Shown here one piece after another: positions 1-8,187 of a stretch of 64,000 bases of DNA; the stretch's first letter is position 1; each line of letters begins with the position of its first letter. The translations under genes were made by a program, and so were the position numbers. This stretch comes from Dactylosporangium siamense (GTDB lineage: Bacteria > Actinomycetota > Actinomycetes > Mycobacteriales > Micromonosporaceae): contig NZ_BONQ01000003.1 in the NCBI RefSeq assembly GCF_016862795.1, positions 1 through 64,000 of the forward strand. The letters are read 5' to 3'. The notes below the pieces were generated by a model. The model was not told where the DNA came from, did no database searches, and saw only the letters and a program-made list of their open reading frames with translations.

Positions 1-135
1 CCCGACGACTTCGATCACGACCGTCGGGCACCCGCTCCTCACCACCACCCGCCACCCGACCCACGCCCCCCGCTCCCCGTGATCCAAGGAGCGCAGCGGC
101 CGCGTCCACGACCGCCCAACGACTTCGATCACGAG
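1..135. repeat. Direct repeat pair at left edge
   Basis: The 19-20 base string CCC(G/A)ACGACTTCGATCACGA occurs at 1-20 and again at 116-135 with one mismatch. It lies past the recognisable part of the membrane-protein gene and looks like an intergenic repeat. Confidence 0.5.
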
Positions 136-814
136 GCCCGGGCCCGATCGTCACCCCTTGAGCAGCGTCACGGCCGCCGGGCACACGCTGCCCACCAGCG
201 GGCCAGGAGGCGACGGACCAGCCGGGCGGCAGTCGCCACAGCAGGATCGCCGACGCGGTCAGGGCGGCCGTGGCCAGCAGGGTCAGCTGTCGCAGCGGCG
301 ACCACGCGAAGTGGAAGGTCAGCGCCGACAGGGCCAGCAGCACCCCCGTCATCACGGCGAACGTGACCGCGTCCGTGCCCACCCGCCCGCGCACCCGGTG
401 CAGGCCCACGGCGAGCTGGAGCAGGCCGAGCGCCGCAGACCACAGCAGCGCGGCGGCGACCACCCGCCCGCGGTCCGCGACGGTCGCGGCGGCGAACGCG
501 ACGGCGGCGGCGATGACCGGCACGGCGGCGACCCGCAGCACGACCCGGACGACGGCGCTGCCGAGCCGCCGGGCCCGGGGCACCAGCTTGAGGGCGGCCT
601 TCTCACCGCTGGCGGCGACGAACACCGTCCACGCCGACACCCCGACGGCACCGGCGTAGTCGGCGAAGCGGGCCGCGCCCCACGGCACGGCGAGCGCGAG
701 CGGCGTGAGCTGGATGGTCGCCCGGAACGCCCCGCGGCCGGCGAACAGGGCCAGCATCATCCGGCCGCCGGGCGCCGCGGTGCGCGGCTCAGCTCCCGGC
801 GCGAGCAGCGTCAT
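1..814 (-). CDS. Membrane protein of unknown function, partial at left edge
   Basis: This reading frame starts at ATG 814 and stays open to base 1, so no stop is visible. It overlaps the end of the upstream membrane-protein gene by 26 bp and is the last visible member of the cassette that starts near 4.56 kb. Residues about 19-200 contain several hydrophobic stretches rich in Ala, Val and Leu, such as VLRVAAVPVIAAAVAFAAA and VTFAVMTGVLLALSALTF, which suggest a polytopic membrane protein. After about residue 205 the sequence becomes Arg/Gly-rich and runs into a directly repeated intergenic-looking segment. The genuine protein may therefore end near 151-200, where another frame closes with TGA at 151-153, and a small frameshift is possible. 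No family was recognised. Confidence 0.45.
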   Translation of the reverse strand, partial: MTLLAPGAEPRTAAPGGRMMLALFAGRGAFRATIQLTPLALAVPWGAARFADYAGAVGVSAWTVFVAASGEKAALKLVPRARRLGSAVVRVVLRVAAVPVIAAAVAFAAATVADRGRVVAAALLWSAALGLLQLAVGLHRVRGRVGTDAVTFAVMTGVLLALSALTFHFAWSPLRQLTLLATAALTASAILLWRLPPGWSVASWPAGGQRVPGGRDAAQGVTIGPGPRDRSRWAVVDAAAALLGSRGAGGVGRVAGGGEERVPDGRDRSRR

Positions 815-1439
815 GACGGGCCGACGAGGAGTCCGCCGAGGGGCCCGGCCGGGACGGCCTGCGGGCGGGCCAGCACAGCACCGCCAGGGCGAGGGCGAGG
901 TGCACGGCGATGAACACGTACGCCTCGGTGCGGCTGGCGACGTGGCCGAGCCGGACCGTCATGTGGTCGGCCCAGTCCCACCGCTGCGGCACCGGCTGCC
1001 CGCGCCACAGCCAGAACGACAGGTCCTCCAGCCCGGACAGCATGACGAGGATGCTCGCGTAGCTGATCCGCCGCACCGTGGCCGCGGGCGAGCCACCGAG
1101 CCGCTGATGCAGCGCGAACGCCAGGATGAGCAGCGGCGCGAGGATCCGCACCAGGGCGTAGAAGCCGTCGAAGTCCGCCGCGATGACCCGGTCGAACATG
1201 CGCGGGACGAAACCGCAGAACACCGCCGTGAACGTGACGACCCCGATCACCTCCGGCAGCCGCCAGCGGCGCAGCCACTGCGGGTCGAGCGCGGCGATCG
1301 TCTCCGCGGCGAGGACGAACGGCACCAGGTACGCCAGGAACAACCACAACGAGTCCAGTTGTCTGCCGCTCGGGGCGAGGGCGACCAGGAGCACCCCGGA
1401 GACCAGGGTGGCCAGGACGAGGGTGAAGAAGCGTTTCAC
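789..1439 (-). CDS. Six-TM integral membrane protein, unknown family
   Basis: The protein has 216 aa from a GTG at 1439. That GTG overlaps the TGA of the upstream ATP-grasp gene (GTGA), so the two are probably translationally coupled. Hydrophobic segments at about residues 4-22, 30-50, 65-80, 92-110, 125-142 and 172-192 predict six membrane helices, followed by a hydrophilic Arg/Ser/Ala-rich tail. There is a conserved-looking LSGLEDLSFWLWRGQP stretch between helices 5 and 6. I do not recognise the family. Its position after an epimerase, a GT2 transferase and an ATP-grasp enzyme suggests a role in membrane-associated glycoconjugate or lipid modification, but that is inference from context only. 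Confidence 0.75.
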   Translation of the reverse strand: MKRFFTLVLATLVSGVLLVALAPSGRQLDSLWLFLAYLVPFVLAAETIAALDPQWLRRWRLPEVIGVVTFTAVFCGFVPRMFDRVIAADFDGFYALVRILAPLLILAFALHQRLGGSPAATVRRISYASILVMLSGLEDLSFWLWRGQPVPQRWDWADHMTVRLGHVASRTEAYVFIAVHLALALAVLCWPARRPSRPGPSADSSSARHDAARAGS

Positions 1440-2620
1440 GGGCGCACCTCGAAGCGGATGGTCGACAGCAGCCGGTCGGCCGCCCGCCGCAGCTGCGCGG
1501 GGGTGTCGGCGGCCAGCAGGGCGTAGCCGAGCTTGCTGGTCAGGTCGATCGTGGACGTGACGGGGCGGCCGGGCTCGGTGAGCAGCACGACGCGCACCAC
1601 CTCGGGCCGGGCACGGGCCTCCTCGACGCCGTGGACCGCGGTGAGGATGCCGGTGTCGGTGGCGTTGAGCAGCTGCACCATGACCGGTCGCGGCACGGCC
1701 GGGGGCGGCATCGGGGGCAGCGGCGCGCCGACCGCGACGCTGATCGACGCCTCGATCGGGTCGATGCCGTAGCAGTGCCGGGCGAGCTCGCCGAGGGGGT
1801 CGCCGCCGGTGCGGGCGCCCATCTCGATGAGGCGCGGCCGGCCGCCGGTGTCCACGACGAGGTCGAGGTTGAGCGGTCCGCGGCGGTACCCGAGCCGGGC
1901 GCAGAGCGCGTCGACGGCGGCCACGAGCTCGTCGTGGACCCCGCCGGCAACCGCGGCGGGCAGCACGTGTGCGGTGGTGGTCGCCTGCGGGGGCGGGGTG
2001 AGGTGGCGTTCGGTGAGCGCCATGAACACGACCCGCCCGTCGTCGATGACGCATTCACAGCCGCAGTGCTGACCCCGCACCTCCTCCTCGATGACGATGC
2101 CGGCGCCGTAGGAGTGTTCCAGCGCCGCCTCGATCGCCGCGTCCACTGTGGACTCGTCAGGGCAGCGGGTGACGCCGCGGCTGCTCTGCGCGTCGGCGGG
2201 CTTGACGACGAGCGGGAAGCGCAGGCCGGCGGCGCGCCAGTTCGGGCCGTCGATCCAGCGGTACCCGGGCAGCCCGAGCTCGTCGCAGACCGCGCGGAAC
2301 CGCCGCTTGTCCACCGACGCCTCGACCGTCTGCTCGGTCAGCCCGCACGGCAGGCCGAACCGTTCGGTCAGCGTGAGCTGTGTCGGCAGCGCGATGTCGC
2401 TGCTGGGGGCGAGGATCCCGGCGACGTCGCTGCGTCCGCGCAGGATCCCGGTCAGGGCGGACACGTCGCGGGTGCTGACGGGCAGCAGCTCGTCGGCGAG
2501 GGCGACGGCCGGGGCGGTGTCCCGCAGGTCGACGGCGACGGTGCGGTAGCCCAGCGCCCGGGCGGTGCGGTAGGTGGCCATCGCACCGTCGGCGGCGCCG
2601 AGGATGAGCAGGCTCTTCAT
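1436..2620 (-). CDS. ATP-grasp domain ligase
   Basis: This is a 394-aa ATP-grasp protein of the biotin-carboxylase/CarB-like type. The N-terminal Rossmann-like pre-ATP domain begins MKSLLILGAADGAMATYRTA. The central domain has the nucleotide-binding lysine in FPLVVKPADAQSSRG (K140). Metal and phosphate ligands appear in GPLNLDLVVD and RLIEMGARTGGD (E266, R270). Such enzymes join a carboxylate to an amine or thiol through an acylphosphate. The substrate is unknown; context suggests an amino-acylated or carboxylated sugar or lipid. The ATG at 2620 overlaps the TGA of the upstream GT2 gene by 4 bp, and the stop overlaps the next gene by 4 bp, so this is the centre of a coupled operon. Confidence 0.85.
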   Translation of the reverse strand: MKSLLILGAADGAMATYRTARALGYRTVAVDLRDTAPAVALADELLPVSTRDVSALTGILRGRSDVAGILAPSSDIALPTQLTLTERFGLPCGLTEQTVEASVDKRRFRAVCDELGLPGYRWIDGPNWRAAGLRFPLVVKPADAQSSRGVTRCPDESTVDAAIEAALEHSYGAGIVIEEEVRGQHCGCECVIDDGRVVFMALTERHLTPPPQATTTAHVLPAAVAGGVHDELVAAVDALCARLGYRRGPLNLDLVVDTGGRPRLIEMGARTGGDPLGELARHCYGIDPIEASISVAVGAPLPPMPPPAVPRPVMVQLLNATDTGILTAVHGVEEARARPEVVRVVLLTEPGRPVTSTIDLTSKLGYALLAADTPAQLRRAADRLLSTIRFEVRP

Positions 2621-3591
2621 GCGGCGTCCTCACGCTGTGCGGGGATCAGCAGCGCCGTTCCGGCGCCGGGGAACAGCTCGTCGGCGGGGTCGACCCGGAT
2701 CGACGCCTCACGGATGTAGAACATGGCCGGGCGCGGCTGCGCGTCGGCGACGAGCACCGTGTACCGCAGCAGCACCGCACCCCCGCCCAGCGCGAAGCAC
2801 TGCGCGAGCAGCCCACCACCGAGGGCGGCCGCGACGCCGAGCCAGCCGGCGAACGCGGCGACGGCCAGGCCGGCGGTCGCGAGGGCGGCGAGCAGGAGCA
2901 GGATCGCGACCCAGTGCACGGCGCGGCGGGAGAACGCCACGTAGAGCTCCAACGCGTGGCCGATGAGCCGGCCGAGCCGGAACTTCGACGTGCCACGGGT
3001 GCGTGGCCGGTGCTCGACCGGCACGGTGGCGATCCTCGAGGTGAGCAGCGGGACGGTGGCCAGGAAGTACGGCGTGCCGAGCCGCAGCTCGACGACCCGC
3101 CGGGCGAGCTCGGTGCGCAGCACCCGGAACGTGGTCGCGCCAGCCGGGATCCGGATGCGCAGCCGGCGGCCGAGCCAGTGGTACCCGGCCGCGCCCCACC
3201 TGCGGTGCCACGGGTCGTGGCGGGCGCGGCGGACCCCGAACACGGCGTCGTAGCCTTCGAGCGCGCGCTCCACCAGGTGGTGCACCTCGGCGGGCGGAAA
3301 CTGCAGGTCCGCGTCGAGGTGCACGAGCCAGGGCTTCCGGGCGTACTTGTACCCGGCCGAGAACGCCGCCTCGAACCCGAAGTTGCGGCTGAACGACAGG
3401 TACTGGACCCGCGGGTCCGTGGCGGCGAGCCGCCGGATCTCGGCGAGGGTGTCGTCGGCGCTGCCGTCGTCGACGAAGAGGAGCTCCAGGTCGTAGTCGC
3501 CGAGCGCGGCCACGATCTCGGCGTGGGTCTGCGCGACGCTGTCCGCCTCGTCGTAGCAGGGCACGACGGCGGTGAGGCCCAACCGGTGCAT
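2617..3591 (-). CDS. Family 2 glycosyltransferase (DPM/GtrB-like)
   Basis: This 324-aa GT-A enzyme starts MHRLGLTAVVPCYDEADS. It carries the nucleotide-sugar motifs LLFVDDGSADDT (residues 38-48) and the metal-binding DAD in HLDADLQFPP (D93, D95). The SFSRNFGFEAAFSAGY segment is typical of polyprenyl-phosphate glycosyltransferases of the DPM1/GtrB branch. Two hydrophobic helices near residues 228-275 would anchor the C-terminus. It probably moves a sugar from an NDP donor to a lipid carrier at the inner leaflet. ATG 3591 follows the epimerase stop by 8 nt; a longer in-frame ORF upstream lies inside the epimerase gene and was rejected. Confidence 0.88.
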   Translation of the reverse strand: MHRLGLTAVVPCYDEADSVAQTHAEIVAALGDYDLELLFVDDGSADDTLAEIRRLAATDPRVQYLSFSRNFGFEAAFSAGYKYARKPWLVHLDADLQFPPAEVHHLVERALEGYDAVFGVRRARHDPWHRRWGAAGYHWLGRRLRIRIPAGATTFRVLRTELARRVVELRLGTPYFLATVPLLTSRIATVPVEHRPRTRGTSKFRLGRLIGHALELYVAFSRRAVHWVAILLLLAALATAGLAVAAFAGWLGVAAALGGGLLAQCFALGGGAVLLRYTVLVADAQPRPAMFYIREASIRVDPADELFPGAGTALLIPAQREDAA

Positions 3592-3599
3592 GCGGTGCC

Positions 3600-4562
3600 T
3601 CAGCGGGTGGCGAGCGCGAGGGGTGCGGTCCAGTGCTCGCCCTGGGTGGCGATGAACCAGTCCACGGTGCGCTCCAGGCCGGTCTCGAGCGACACCAGGC
3701 CGGCGGGGTCGATCCCGATGGCACGCAGCGTGGAGGCGTCGGCGCTGACGACGGCGCCGGGCTGCTCGCCGGGGCGCATCGGCAGGTCCACGATCTCCGC
3801 CCGCGGGTAGCCCTTGCGCTCGCACAGGTCGATGACGATCTCGGCGGTGTGGCGGATGGTGCTCGACGCGACCGGCCCGCACTCCACCACGTGGTCCAGC
3901 ACGGTGCCGGCCTCGGCGGCCTCGAAGGCGGCGACGAGCGCCTTGGCGACGTCACCGACCCACACCATGTCGGAGACCTGGTGGCCGCCGCCGTAGAGCT
4001 CGACGGGCATCCCGCACAGCGCGCGGCAGATCACCGCGGGCGTGATCTTGCGGACCTTGCCGGGCCCGAACGGCGCGGCGGCGAGCTGCCGCGGCCCGTA
4101 CGCGTTGACGGCGCGCACGGTGTTGACCCGGCTGCCACGGTCGGCGTTGAACATCGACACGAACCGCTCGACGGCGGTCTTGGAGATGGAGTAGCTGTTG
4201 TTCATCCAGTGGTTGCCGACCCCGATGTAGACGCCCGGCAGCTGGTACTGCGTGACCGCCTCGAGGAAGTTGAGCCCGCCGACGAGGTTCGTCTCGGCGG
4301 CCGGGCGCGGGTTGAGGATCGTCTCCTGGGTGCCGAGCACGGCGGCGAGGTGGATGATGCCGTCGCAGTGCGCGGCGAGCTCGACCATGGCGGTCGCGTC
4401 GCGGATGTCGCCGAGCATCACCTCTCGCTCGGGCGTCGCGTCCGGCCCGCGCCGGCCGTGCGCGTGGTGGTCGAACACCAGCACCTCATGCCCTCTGGAT
4501 TCGATCTCCTCGCAGACATACCGCCCGATAAAACCGTTGCCCCCGGTCACGCCGATCTTCAT
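3600..4562 (-). CDS. NAD-dependent epimerase/dehydratase (extended SDR)
   Basis: This 320-aa extended SDR protein has the NAD-binding glycine motif TGGNGFIG (residues 6-13) and the catalytic pair Y124-K128 in NNSYSISK. Acidic D31 after the second strand is consistent with NAD(H). Family members epimerise, dehydrate or oxidise nucleotide sugars, so this enzyme may supply the sugar donor for the adjacent GT2. ATG 4562 is preceded by AAAGGAAA at the right spacing, and it is the first gene of the five-gene minus-strand cassette. The AT-rich stretch just upstream (about 4560-4760) should hold the promoter. Confidence 0.87.
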   Translation of the reverse strand: MKIGVTGGNGFIGRYVCEEIESRGHEVLVFDHHAHGRRGPDATPEREVMLGDIRDATAMVELAAHCDGIIHLAAVLGTQETILNPRPAAETNLVGGLNFLEAVTQYQLPGVYIGVGNHWMNNSYSISKTAVERFVSMFNADRGSRVNTVRAVNAYGPRQLAAAPFGPGKVRKITPAVICRALCGMPVELYGGGHQVSDMVWVGDVAKALVAAFEAAEAGTVLDHVVECGPVASSTIRHTAEIVIDLCERKGYPRAEIVDLPMRPGEQPGAVVSADASTLRAIGIDPAGLVSLETGLERTVDWFIATQGEHWTAPLALATR

Positions 4563-5032
4563 TGGTTGTTTCCTTTCGCTGGAGCGGATCCTCGCCCAAA
4601 GCCGGTTTTCAGGCAGGCCCGTGCCCAGGACGGTGATCCAAGGAGAAGCCCAGCTGAACAGCACAAACACGGCGTGATCTCATCCTCACACGCCGGTCGC
4701 AATCTACCTTCCACGCGCCATTGATCACAGTCCGAACGCAAAAATTTATTGACTCTGTCGTATGTGAGGCATCGTTTTGCCGACGTTGTCCGCCATCCAC
4801 CGGAATTTACGCGAAGCGATGCGGTTTGGGCCCGACCGTTGGACGCCGTTGGACAGCCGGTGGGGGCCGGCGGCACCCGATCGGACGTCGCCGGGACCGG
4901 CGTCCGGCTGCCAGGCTGCTGAGAACCCTGGCAAGTCCCTGGCAAACGCTCCGACCGGCGGGCAGGCGGTCGACGTTGACCCCGTCGGGCCGAACGGCGG
5001 CCCGGCAGCACGGCACCACGGATGGAGCACAC
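4563..5032. promoter_or_regulatory. Divergent intergenic region, promoters likely
   Basis: This 470-bp gene-free region separates the minus-strand epimerase cassette from the plus-strand gene at 5033. It contains the most AT-rich patch of the area (about 4735-4775, with AAAAATTTATTGACT), including a TTGACT -35-like box at 4749 reading plus. The right half, 4840-5030, is GC-rich with several short inverted segments and could be a long structured 5' leader. No known riboswitch class could be matched. Confidence 0.4.
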
Positions 5033-5581
5033 GTGACCTCGATCAGCGGCATCAGCGGCATCTCCGGCTCGTTCGCCACCGCCCAGACGCAGTTGCGCCC
5101 CCCGCCGCCCAGGGACGGCAAGGACCCGATGGCCGCCGTCTCCAAGGCGCTCGGCCTGTCCGGCGACGAGCTCAAGACCAAGCTGGACGGCGGCCAGAGC
5201 CTGACGGAGGTCGCCGAGGAGCAGGGCGTCTCGCACGAGGACCTGATCGCCGCGATCAAGGCCGGCAAGCCCAGCGACACCCCCGCCGCCGTCTCACGCG
5301 CCGCCACCTCGGCGGAGGAGGACGGCGACGCGGCCGCCGAGCAGATCGCCGCGCAGAAGGGCCGGCCTGGCCCGCCGCCCGGCGGACCCCGCGGCGGCGC
5401 CGCCGGCCTGTCGGACGACACCAAACTGCAACAGCTCAGCACCCTGCTGGAGACCGACAGCGAGTCCCTGCGCGGCAGCAGCGCCACCGACGTCGTGAAG
5501 CGCCTGCAGGACAAGGGCATCGACCTGTCCCGGCTACGCTCGGTCCTCAACAGCGGCGACCTGGTCGACTACGCCGCCTGA
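5033..5581 (+). CDS. Small cytosolic helical protein of unknown function
   Basis: The gene encodes 182 aa from GTG 5033, with a GGAG Shine-Dalgarno nine bases upstream. Longer in-frame starts exist, but the upstream residues look non-coding. The N-terminus has an ISGISGIS repeat. Two copies of a small helical repeat follow: LGLSGDELKTKLDGGQSL, and later LSTLLETDSESLRGS with DVVKRLQDKGIDLSRL. This sequence style (SL..VA...GVS..DL..AI) is common in uncharacterised actinobacterial and other bacterial proteins. A Gly/Pro-rich linker joins the halves. No catalytic motif or signal peptide is visible. It is followed 17 nt later by a propeller-like protein and is probably co-transcribed. Confidence 0.75.
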   Translation: MTSISGISGISGSFATAQTQLRPPPPRDGKDPMAAVSKALGLSGDELKTKLDGGQSLTEVAEEQGVSHEDLIAAIKAGKPSDTPAAVSRAATSAEEDGDAAAEQIAAQKGRPGPPPGGPRGGAAGLSDDTKLQQLSTLLETDSESLRGSSATDVVKRLQDKGIDLSRLRSVLNSGDLVDYAA

Positions 5582-5598
5582 GGCTCGCGGGGGGACAC

Positions 5599-6609
5599 AT
5601 GGCAGGCGCATCCGCCGGCGTGGTCGAGACGGCCACGCCGGCGCCCGTCACCGACCTGGCCCCGGTGACCGTCGCCGGCGCGGCGCGGTGGCTGCTGCTG
5701 CTCGGCGACGGCGGGATCGGCCGGTGGGACGTCGCGTCCGGCTCCTTCGAGCAGGTCGCCGCGTCGTCGGTACCGGCGGAAAACGGCGAAACCGGGTCCG
5801 ATGAGCGTCCGCCCCGGCCCCGGCTGCACGCGAGCGCCGACGGGCGGTTCGCCGCCGTCGTCACCGACTACGGCCGCCACGGCCAGGTGCTCGACCTGCG
5901 CACCGGCGAGGTGACCATGACCCTGGACAACGCCTACGGGGAGGAATGGACGGTCCCGTTCGCGCTGGCGTTCCTGTCGCACGCCGGGCGCACGGTGATG
6001 GTGCACCGCACGGAATGGAACCGCCTCGACGTGTCGGACCCGGCCACCGGCGAGCTGCTGACCCCTCGCGATCTCACCGGGCACCACCTGGACTACTTCC
6101 ACGGCGCCCTGCACGTCAGCCCGGACGGCGAGCGGATCCTGGACGACGGCTGGGTCTGGCACCCGTTCGGCGCGCCCACGGTGTGGAGCGTGCCGCGGTG
6201 GCTCACGCACAACGTGTGGGAGTCCGAGGACGCGGCGCTGCCGACCTGCGACCGCGACTACTACTGGGACTGCGCGATGACCTGGATCGACGGGACCCGG
6301 CTCGCGATCGGGGGCCTCGGCAACCACGTCGACGCGATCCTGCCCGGTGCCCGCGTCTTCGAGGTCTCCGGCGCGGCCGCCGTGGAGGTCGCCACGATCC
6401 CCGGTCCGGCCGGCCGCTTCTTCAGCGACGGCGGCTCGCTGTTCAGCACCGACGCCGGCGGGCTGCACCGCTGGGACCCGGCCGGCGGGGAGCGGCTCGG
6501 CACGGTGCCCGGCATCACGCCGACGCATCACCACCGAGCCGGCGGAGTGTTTCTGGAGCTGCGCGGCGACACCGTGCTGACCTGGGCACAGGCTGTGACA
6601 ACGACTTAA
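5599..6609 (+). CDS. Beta-propeller-like protein of unknown function
   Basis: This 336-aa protein starts at ATG 5599 behind a GGGGGGAC ribosome site. Recurring segments such as LLLLGDGGIGRWDVASG, HASADGRFAAVVTDYG, LHVSPDGERILDDGWVW and SLFSTDAGGLHRWDPAGG resemble blades of a WD40/YVTN-type propeller, each with a D-G turn and a terminal W-D. There is no signal peptide, so it is probably cytosolic. No catalytic residues are assignable and the function is unknown. It likely forms a two-gene unit with the gene at 5033. Confidence 0.7.
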   Translation: MAGASAGVVETATPAPVTDLAPVTVAGAARWLLLLGDGGIGRWDVASGSFEQVAASSVPAENGETGSDERPPRPRLHASADGRFAAVVTDYGRHGQVLDLRTGEVTMTLDNAYGEEWTVPFALAFLSHAGRTVMVHRTEWNRLDVSDPATGELLTPRDLTGHHLDYFHGALHVSPDGERILDDGWVWHPFGAPTVWSVPRWLTHNVWESEDAALPTCDRDYYWDCAMTWIDGTRLAIGGLGNHVDAILPGARVFEVSGAAAVEVATIPGPAGRFFSDGGSLFSTDAGGLHRWDPAGGERLGTVPGITPTHHHRAGGVFLELRGDTVLTWAQAVTTT

Positions 6610-6723
6610 TTGGAGACTTACTTTAACTATTAGGGTTCTTTACCTTGTGGTGCCGTCATCGATGGCTGATGATGCGAGGGGAGCGGATCCGCCCGTCCCC
6701 TCCCGCCTACCGAAGGACCCCTC
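6610..6723 (+). promoter_or_regulatory. AT-rich promoter region of ThuA-lectin gene
   Basis: Just after the propeller gene, bases 6607-6645 are unusually AT-rich (ACTTACTTTAACTATTAGGG, then TTCTTTACC). This contrasts sharply with the surrounding coding DNA and probably holds the promoter and regulator site of the secreted gene at 6724. Confidence 0.4.
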
Positions 6724-8043
6724 GTGCTCACGAAGCTCCCCTTGAGCGCGCGACGCCTCGTGCTCGCCGCGCTCGCCCTGGTGACCGCACTGGGGATAGG
6801 CCTGGTCATCAGGCCCACCCTGGCTCTGGCCGCCCCGTTCAAGGTGCTCGCCTTCTACAACGGCACCTGGGACGCGGCGCACATCGACTTCGACAAGGAG
6901 GCCCGGGAGTGGTTCCCGACGGCCGCCGCGCAGAACGGCTTCACCTGGGAGGCGACCACCGACTGGAGCCGGCTCAACACCGGCAGCCTGGCGCAGTACA
7001 AGGTCATCATGTTCCTGGACGACGCGCCGCCGTCGGGGCAGCGGGCCGCGTTCCAGCAGTACATGAACAACGGCGGCGCCTGGATGGGCTTCCACGTCAG
7101 CGCGTTCACCACGGATCCCAACTCGTGGAGCTGGTACTACAACACGTTCCTGGGCTCGGGCGCGTTCCGGACCAACACCTGGGGGCCGACCGCGGTGACG
7201 CTGAAGGTCGAGGACCGGGCGCACCCGTCGACGGTACGGCTACCGGCGACGTTCCGCTCCGCGGTCAGCGAGTGGTACTCGTGGAGCAACGACCTGCGGC
7301 AGAACCCGGCCATCGACATCCTCGCCTCGGTCGACGCGAGCAGCTTCCCGGTCGGCACCGACCCCAACCAGTCGTGGTACAGCGGCTACTACCCGATCCT
7401 GTGGACGAACCGTAACTACAAGATGCTGTACGCCAACTTCGGCCACAACGGCATGAACTACTCGACCAACACCCGCACGTCGTCCACGTTCGCCAGCGCC
7501 GACCAGAACAAGTGGCTGATCGACGGCATCCTGTGGCTGGCCGGCGCCTCGACCACCCCGCCGACGTCCCAGCCGCCCTCGTCGCCGCCCGCGTCGTCGG
7601 GGCCGATCTCGCCGACGGCGTGGTACAGCGTCATCAACAAGAACTCCTCGAAGTGCGTCGACGCGCGGGCCGCCGGCACCACCAACGGCACGGCCATCCA
7701 GCAGTACACGTGCAACGCCAGCAACGCGCAGCAGTACCAGTTCCAGCCGACCAGTGGCGGGTTCGTGCGGATCAACAACCGCGGCAACAGCGCGCAGGCC
7801 CTCGACATCACCAACGTGTCGAGCGCCGACAACGCGCCGATCCAGACCTGGACCTACGGCGGCGGCACCAACCAGCAGTGGCAGCCGGTGTCCGAGGGCG
7901 GTGGCTGGTATCACTTCGTCAGCCGCCTGTCCGGCAAGTGCCTCGACGTGCCGGCCGCGTCCACCGCCAACAGCGTGCAGCTGGTCCAGTACGCCTGCAA
8001 CGGCACGGCGGCGCAGTCGTTCCGCCTGGCGCAGCAACCGTGA
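6724..8043 (+). CDS. Secreted ThuA-domain protein with ricin B lectin
   Basis: The gene encodes 439 aa from GTG 6724, preceded by GAAGGA. A twin-basic signal peptide (residues 1-36, LVLAALALVTALGIGLV) is followed by a ThuA-like domain (about 38-275) with KVLAFYNGTWDAAH, GGAWMGFHVSAF and YANFGHNGMNYS. ThuA proteins have a class-I glutamine-amidotransferase-like fold and are linked to trehalose or other sugar utilisation; their exact reaction is poorly known. A Thr/Pro/Ser linker leads to a C-terminal ricin-type beta-trefoil (about 300-439) with QxW-like repeats (QQYQF, QQWQPV). It is an extracellular carbohydrate-targeted protein, fitting the neighbouring rhamnogalacturonan lyase. Confidence 0.88.
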   Translation: MLTKLPLSARRLVLAALALVTALGIGLVIRPTLALAAPFKVLAFYNGTWDAAHIDFDKEAREWFPTAAAQNGFTWEATTDWSRLNTGSLAQYKVIMFLDDAPPSGQRAAFQQYMNNGGAWMGFHVSAFTTDPNSWSWYYNTFLGSGAFRTNTWGPTAVTLKVEDRAHPSTVRLPATFRSAVSEWYSWSNDLRQNPAIDILASVDASSFPVGTDPNQSWYSGYYPILWTNRNYKMLYANFGHNGMNYSTNTRTSSTFASADQNKWLIDGILWLAGASTTPPTSQPPSSPPASSGPISPTAWYSVINKNSSKCVDARAAGTTNGTAIQQYTCNASNAQQYQFQPTSGGFVRINNRGNSAQALDITNVSSADNAPIQTWTYGGGTNQQWQPVSEGGGWYHFVSRLSGKCLDVPAASTANSVQLVQYACNGTAAQSFRLAQQP

Positions 8044-8187
8044 AAGTTTCGGCCTCCGCAGACCGATTGCCGCATTGACGGCTGGTGATGCGTTGCCCGA
8101 CCTGGGGCCCGGGGCTACGGTTCCGCCGTCCCGGGTCGGGCACATTCTCGTTGCGCGACCCGCCTTTCGCACAGCGAGGAGCGGATC

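Noticed and set aside
4840-5030. GC-rich leader before 5033 considered as a riboswitch
   Set aside because: Several short stems can be drawn, but no conserved core of a known riboswitch class was found.
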